Origin: Prevotella sp. CAG:924
GTDB taxonomy: Bacteria > Bacteroidota > Bacteroidia > Bacteroidales > Bacteroidaceae
Direction: 5' to 3'
Assembly: GCA_000431975.1 (NCBI GenBank)
Contig: HF988470.1
Coordinates: forward strand, 5,857 to 22,212
Length of the DNA stretch: 16,356 bases
Shown one piece after another: positions 12,985 through 16,356 of the stretch. Position 1 is the first letter of the stretch; each line of letters opens with the position of its first letter. The notes beneath the pieces were generated by a model. The model ran no database searches, had not been told where the DNA came from, and saw nothing but the letters and a program-made list of their open reading frames with translations. A program made the translations under genes and the position numbers.

Positions 12985-15453
12985 ATGAACATTTCTTATA
13001 AATGGCTCAAGGAATATGTTGACTTCGACCTTACGCCCCAGCAGACGGCTGATGCGCTGACATCCATTGGTTTGGAAGTGGACGACCTTGAGGAGGTTCA
13101 GGCAATCAAAGGCGGACTTAAAGGTCTGTTCGTGGGTAAGGTGTTGACTTGTGAGCCTCATCCAAACAGCGACCATCTGCATATTACAACCGTTGATCTG
13201 GGTAAGGGCGAGCCCCAGCAGATCGTGTGTGGCGCACCCAATGTGGCTGCCGGTCAGAAGGTGATCGTGGCCGATTTGGGCTGTGTGCTTTATGATGGTG
13301 ATAAGGAGTTTACCATCAAGAAATCGAAATTGCGTGGTGTGGAGAGTCTGGGTATGATCTGTGCCGAGGACGAAATCGGCGTAGGTACCGATCATGCCGG
13401 CATTATCGTGTTGCCTGACGATGCTGTCGTAGGTACTCCCGCTGCAGAATATTATCATCTGGAGAGTGACTGGGTGATCGAGATTGACATCACCGCAAAC
13501 CGTTCCGATGCGTTGAGCCACTATGGCGTGGCCCGTGATCTCTATGCATGGCTTGTACAGAATGGATATAAGACCAGCCTGCATCGTCCTAATTGCGACG
13601 CGTTTACGGTGGATAACAATGATCTGCCTATTGATGTGGAGATCGAAAACACGGAGGCCTGTAAGCGCTATGCCTGTGTGAGCATCACCGGTTGTGATGT
13701 AAAGGAAAGCCCCAAGTGGCTGCAGGATCATCTGCGTATGATAGGCCTGCGTCCTATCAATAATATTGTCGACATTACCAATTATATCATGATGGCCTAT
13801 GGTCAGCCGATGCACTGCTTCGATGCGGACATGGTGAAGGGTCATAAGATCGTTGTGCGCACACAGCCTGAGGGTACAAAGTTTGTCACCCTTGACGGAG
13901 TAGAGCATACGCTGGGTGAGCATGATCTGAGCATCTGTAACGCTGAGGAGCCGATGTGCATTGCCGGTATCTTCGGTGGTAAGGGTAGTGGTACATACGA
14001 GACAACGAAGAATGTTGTTCTGGAGGCTGCTTACTTCCATCCCACCTGGATCCGCAAGAGTGCCCGCCGTCATGGCCTGAGCACTGACGCAAGCTATCGT
14101 TTTGAGCGTGGCATTGATCCTAATGGAGTCATTTATGCCCTTAAGCAGGCTGCCATCCTTTGCAAGGAGCTTGCCGGCGGTAAGGTGTCGATGGAGATCA
14201 AGGATGTGTATCCTACTCCCATGCATAACTTTACGGTAGACTTGAAGTATGACTATGTCAATACGCTGATAGGCAAGCAGATCACCCCCGAGACCATCAA
14301 GCACATTGTCCTCTCGTTGGAGATGGAGATCATCTCTGAGAATGAGCAGGGCCTGATGCTTAGCGTACCTGCTTATCGTGTGGATGTACAGCGTCCTTGC
14401 GATGTGGTGGAGGATATTCTCCGTATCTACGGTTATAACAATGTGGAGATCCCCACACAGCTGAAATCGTCGCTGACGGTGGAAAGTGATGAAGACCGTG
14501 AGTCCCGACTGGAGAATATCGTGAGTGAGGAGCTTGTTGGCTGTGGCTTCAATGAGATCATGAACAACTCGCTCACAAAGGTAAGCTACTATGATCATAA
14601 CCAGTGGAACGCTTATCCTTGGGACAATGTGGCCAAGGTGATGAATCCACTAAGTGCCGACTTAGGTGTGATGCGTTCGACGCTTGTCTTTGGAGGTCTG
14701 GAAAGTCTGGTCCGTAATATTAACCGTAAGCGTACAAACCTCCGGTTCTTTGAGTTTGGAAACTGCTATCATTACAATAAGGAGAAAGACCTGCCTGAAT
14801 CGCCGATCAAGGCATACACACAGGAACAGCATCTCGGTCTGTGGCTGACGGGCAAGCGTGTGGAAGGTTCATGGATTCATCCCAATGAGGATAGCTCCAT
14901 CTTTGAGTTGAAAGCCTACGTGGAGAATATTCTCCGTCGTGCCGGTGTGCCTTCAGGACTGATCGTTGCCCAGAAGAGTGACAACAATCTGTTCCATGAG
15001 GCCTTGACCATCAAGACCCGTCAGGGTAAGGTGATCGCAGAGCTGGGAGTGCTCTCAAAAGCCGCCCTGCACACGGTAGGCATTGCTCAGCCGGTCTATT
15101 TTGCCGACATCAATTGGACTCACCTGTGGCAGACTGTCAAGAATGTGAAGATTGAGTTCAAGGAGTTGAGCAAGTATCCAGCCGTGAGCCGTGACCTCGC
15201 CCTGCTGCTAGATGATCAGGTTGAGTTCGCACAAGTGGAGCAGATCGCCCGTCAGAGTGAGAAGAAGTTGCTCAAGCGTGTTGAGCTCTTTGATGTGTAC
15301 CAGGGTGACAATCTGCCTGCAGGCAAGAAGAGCTATGCTGTCAACTTCATCCTCGAGGATGAGGAGAAGACACTCAATGACAAGCAGATCGATGCCATCA
15401 TGCAGAAGATCATCAAGAACCTCAAGGCTAAACTTGGCGCTGAGTTAAGATAA
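12985..15453 (+). CDS. pheT: Phenylalanine-tRNA ligase beta subunit
   Basis: PheT is the larger subunit of the (alpha-beta)2 enzyme that charges tRNA-Phe; it recognises the tRNA and edits mischarged Tyr. The 822 residues match the family's usual length of about 800. Domains in order: N-terminal MNISYKWLKEYVDF; a tRNA-binding OB domain at about 42-155 (PHPNSDHLHITTVDLG, CGAPNVAAGQKV); B3/B4 editing region at about 205-395 (INNIVDITNYIMMAYGQPMH, FDAD); B5 at about 400-475; a catalytic-like core at about 495-700; and a C-terminal FDX-ACB anticodon-binding domain at about 725-820 (KYPAVSRDLALLLDD, KKSYAVNFILED). No SD precedes the ATG at 12985, but the start fits the family and the promoter. pheS is not adjacent, which is common in Bacteroidetes. 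It is cotranscribed with the YebC-family gene 35 nt downstream. Confidence 0.97.
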   Translation: MNISYKWLKEYVDFDLTPQQTADALTSIGLEVDDLEEVQAIKGGLKGLFVGKVLTCEPHPNSDHLHITTVDLGKGEPQQIVCGAPNVAAGQKVIVADLGCVLYDGDKEFTIKKSKLRGVESLGMICAEDEIGVGTDHAGIIVLPDDAVVGTPAAEYYHLESDWVIEIDITANRSDALSHYGVARDLYAWLVQNGYKTSLHRPNCDAFTVDNNDLPIDVEIENTEACKRYACVSITGCDVKESPKWLQDHLRMIGLRPINNIVDITNYIMMAYGQPMHCFDADMVKGHKIVVRTQPEGTKFVTLDGVEHTLGEHDLSICNAEEPMCIAGIFGGKGSGTYETTKNVVLEAAYFHPTWIRKSARRHGLSTDASYRFERGIDPNGVIYALKQAAILCKELAGGKVSMEIKDVYPTPMHNFTVDLKYDYVNTLIGKQITPETIKHIVLSLEMEIISENEQGLMLSVPAYRVDVQRPCDVVEDILRIYGYNNVEIPTQLKSSLTVESDEDRESRLENIVSEELVGCGFNEIMNNSLTKVSYYDHNQWNAYPWDNVAKVMNPLSADLGVMRSTLVFGGLESLVRNINRKRTNLRFFEFGNCYHYNKEKDLPESPIKAYTQEQHLGLWLTGKRVEGSWIHPNEDSSIFELKAYVENILRRAGVPSGLIVAQKSDNNLFHEALTIKTRQGKVIAELGVLSKAALHTVGIAQPVYFADINWTHLWQTVKNVKIEFKELSKYPAVSRDLALLLDDQVEFAQVEQIARQSEKKLLKRVELFDVYQGDNLPAGKKSYAVNFILEDEEKTLNDKQIDAIMQKIIKNLKAKLGAELR

Positions 15454-15488
15454 TAAACAAAAAAATAAAATATTAAGTTTTTCATCCA

Positions 15489-16229
15489 ATGGGAAGAGCA
15501 TTTGAATATCGTAAAGCTACGAAACTGAAGAGATGGGGTCACATGGCCCGTACATTCACCAAACTGGGTAAGCAGATTTCTATCGCAGTGAAGGCTGGTG
15601 GTCCTGAGCCGGAGAACAATCCGACCCTGCGTGCCATCATCGCTACCTGTAAGCGTGAGAACATGCCGAAAGATAATATCGATCGTGCTATCAAGAACGC
15701 CATGGGTAAGGACCAGAGCGATTACAAAGAGGTGACTTACGAGGGATATGGTCCTCACGGAGTAGCTGTATTTGTTGAGACTCTGACAGACAATACAACC
15801 CGTACAGTGGCTGATGTGCGTTCGGTGTTCAATAAGTTCAATGGTAATCTCGGTACTCAGGGTTCTCTGAGCTTCCTCTTCGATCACAAGTGCGAGTTCA
15901 CTTTCAAGAAGAAGGATGATACCAACATGGACGATCTGATCCTTGAGCTTATCGACTACGGAGTAGATGATGAGTATGACGAGGACGAGGAGACGAATGA
16001 GATCACAATCTATGGTGCTCCTACCAGCTTCGGTGACATTCAGAAGTACCTTGAGGATAGTGGCTATGAGATCACATCTGCTGAGTTCACCCGTATCCCC
16101 AATGATCTGAAGGACGTTACTCCTGAGGAGCGCGAGTCTATCGATAAGATGGTGGAGAAACTCGAGGAGTTTGATGATGTGCAGAACGTGTACACCAATA
16201 TGAAGCCTGAGGTAGCACCTGCAGAATAA
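15489..16229 (+). CDS. yebC: YebC/PmpR family protein
   Basis: The 246-residue protein is a full-length YebC/PmpR member. The N-terminal helical domain has MGRAFEYRKATKLKRWGHMA and RTFTKLGKQI, then the signature region GGPEPENNPTLRAIIATCKR, ENMPKDNIDRAIKNAMGK and YEGYGPHGVAVFVETLTDN. The alpha/beta middle and C-terminal domains follow (FNKFNGNLGTQGSLSFLF, then an acidic DDEYDEDEETNE). The family was long annotated as DNA-binding regulators; some members are now seen as translation factors related to mitochondrial TACO1 that help ribosomes through proline-rich stretches. Its place behind pheT, with no promoter visible in the 35-nt AT-rich gap, fits a translation role. Which activity applies here cannot be decided from sequence. 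Confidence 0.95.
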   Translation: MGRAFEYRKATKLKRWGHMARTFTKLGKQISIAVKAGGPEPENNPTLRAIIATCKRENMPKDNIDRAIKNAMGKDQSDYKEVTYEGYGPHGVAVFVETLTDNTTRTVADVRSVFNKFNGNLGTQGSLSFLFDHKCEFTFKKKDDTNMDDLILELIDYGVDDEYDEDEETNEITIYGAPTSFGDIQKYLEDSGYEITSAEFTRIPNDLKDVTPEERESIDKMVEKLEEFDDVQNVYTNMKPEVAPAE

Positions 16230-16251
16230 TTCCATTATATTCGATACATTT

Positions 16252-16284
16252 AAAGGTGTGTTTCAGAGATGATGCACACCTTTT
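16252..16284 (+). terminator. Terminator after the YebC gene, first hairpin
   Basis: AAAGGTGTG (16252-16260) pairs with CACACCTTT (16275-16283), with a 14-nt loop, followed by TATATAATAAG. It lies 22 nt after the stop codon. Confidence 0.82.
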
Positions 16285-16294
16285 ATATAATAAG

Positions 16295-16323
16295 AAAGAG
16301 TCCGGTTTAATGCCGGACTCTTT
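16295..16323. terminator. Second tandem terminator hairpin
   Basis: AAAGAGTCCGG (16295-16305) and CCGGACTCTTT (16313-16323) form a perfect 11-bp stem with a 7-nt loop, followed by GCTTG. It stands only 11 nt after the first hairpin. The A-run/T-run symmetry would let it work on both strands, perhaps for a convergent gene beyond the window. Confidence 0.72.
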
Positions 16324-16356
16324 GCTTGTAGTATGCTCGGCATGAGCTTAATCTAA

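Noticed and set aside
12976..14598. 540-codon open frame antisense to pheT
   Set aside because: It lies wholly opposite a firm pheT gene. Its His/Ile/Thr-rich composition reflects the complement of biased codons, and it has no recognised domain or promoter.
15333..16235. 300-codon open frame opposite the YebC gene
   Set aside because: Antisense to a well-recognised gene, with composition typical of a shadow frame.
1..16356. CRISPR array, tRNA, insertion sequence, phage or toxin-antitoxin genes
   Set aside because: No regularly spaced repeats, tRNA-like T-loop motifs, transposase or integrase features or terminal inverted repeats were seen anywhere in the window.

Overview
The window looks like a chromosomal segment of a Bacteroidales bacterium, most likely a Prevotella-type species (Prevotellaceae). 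Four things point there. First, there are five -7 boxes of the Bacteroidetes type (TAnnTTTG), three of them with a TTTG or GTTG element exactly 20 nt upstream. Second, most genes lack a strong Shine-Dalgarno sequence. Third, several families are typical of Bacteroidetes: an HU-CCDC81/SPOR protein, DUF4468, a DUF4738-like lipoprotein, a Porin_10-type outer-membrane protein and the GGGtGRT protein. Fourth, pheT stands apart from pheS. No tRNA, rRNA, CRISPR array, insertion sequence or phage gene was seen. The assignment rests on recalled family features; no database search was possible.

Layout. Positions 1-2656 (+) hold the 3' part of a YcbB-like L,D-transpeptidase, then an ECF sigma factor, a single-pass membrane protein that is probably its anti-sigma factor, and a small secreted Spy/CpxP-like protein. 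This reads as an envelope-stress regulatory unit behind a cell-wall cross-linking enzyme. A perfect 16-bp hairpin at 2676-2714 separates it from a convergent minus-strand pair (2696-4375): an HU-CCDC81/SPOR membrane protein followed by a zinc-ribbon/FHA protein. A divergent promoter region (4376-4530) serves that pair and rfbC, which is followed 6 nt later by a lipoprotein gene. After a terminator come a Met/Cys-rich secreted Spy-like protein with its own terminator and a 443-bp gene-free stretch rich in inverted repeats. Next is a three-gene envelope operon (7152-10465): a DUF4468 protein, a 74-residue two-pass membrane protein and a large porin.

The right part holds a two-gene operon (11056-12785) with its own good promoter and terminator. 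It encodes a NifU/IscU-like protein with a shifted cysteine pattern and the GGGtGRT protein, whose function is unknown. Codon use in both is strongly biased, as in highly expressed genes. It is the best candidate here for an uncharacterised system. The last operon is pheT plus a YebC/PmpR-family gene, ended by two tandem hairpins.

Overall the window is ordinary core chromosome, made of envelope maintenance, translation and regulation, with no sign of recent transfer. The most useful leads are the NifU-like/GGGtGRT pair, the sigma/anti-sigma/Spy-like unit, and the HU-SPOR plus FHA pair, whose FHA domain lacks the usual phosphothreonine-binding Ser-Arg.
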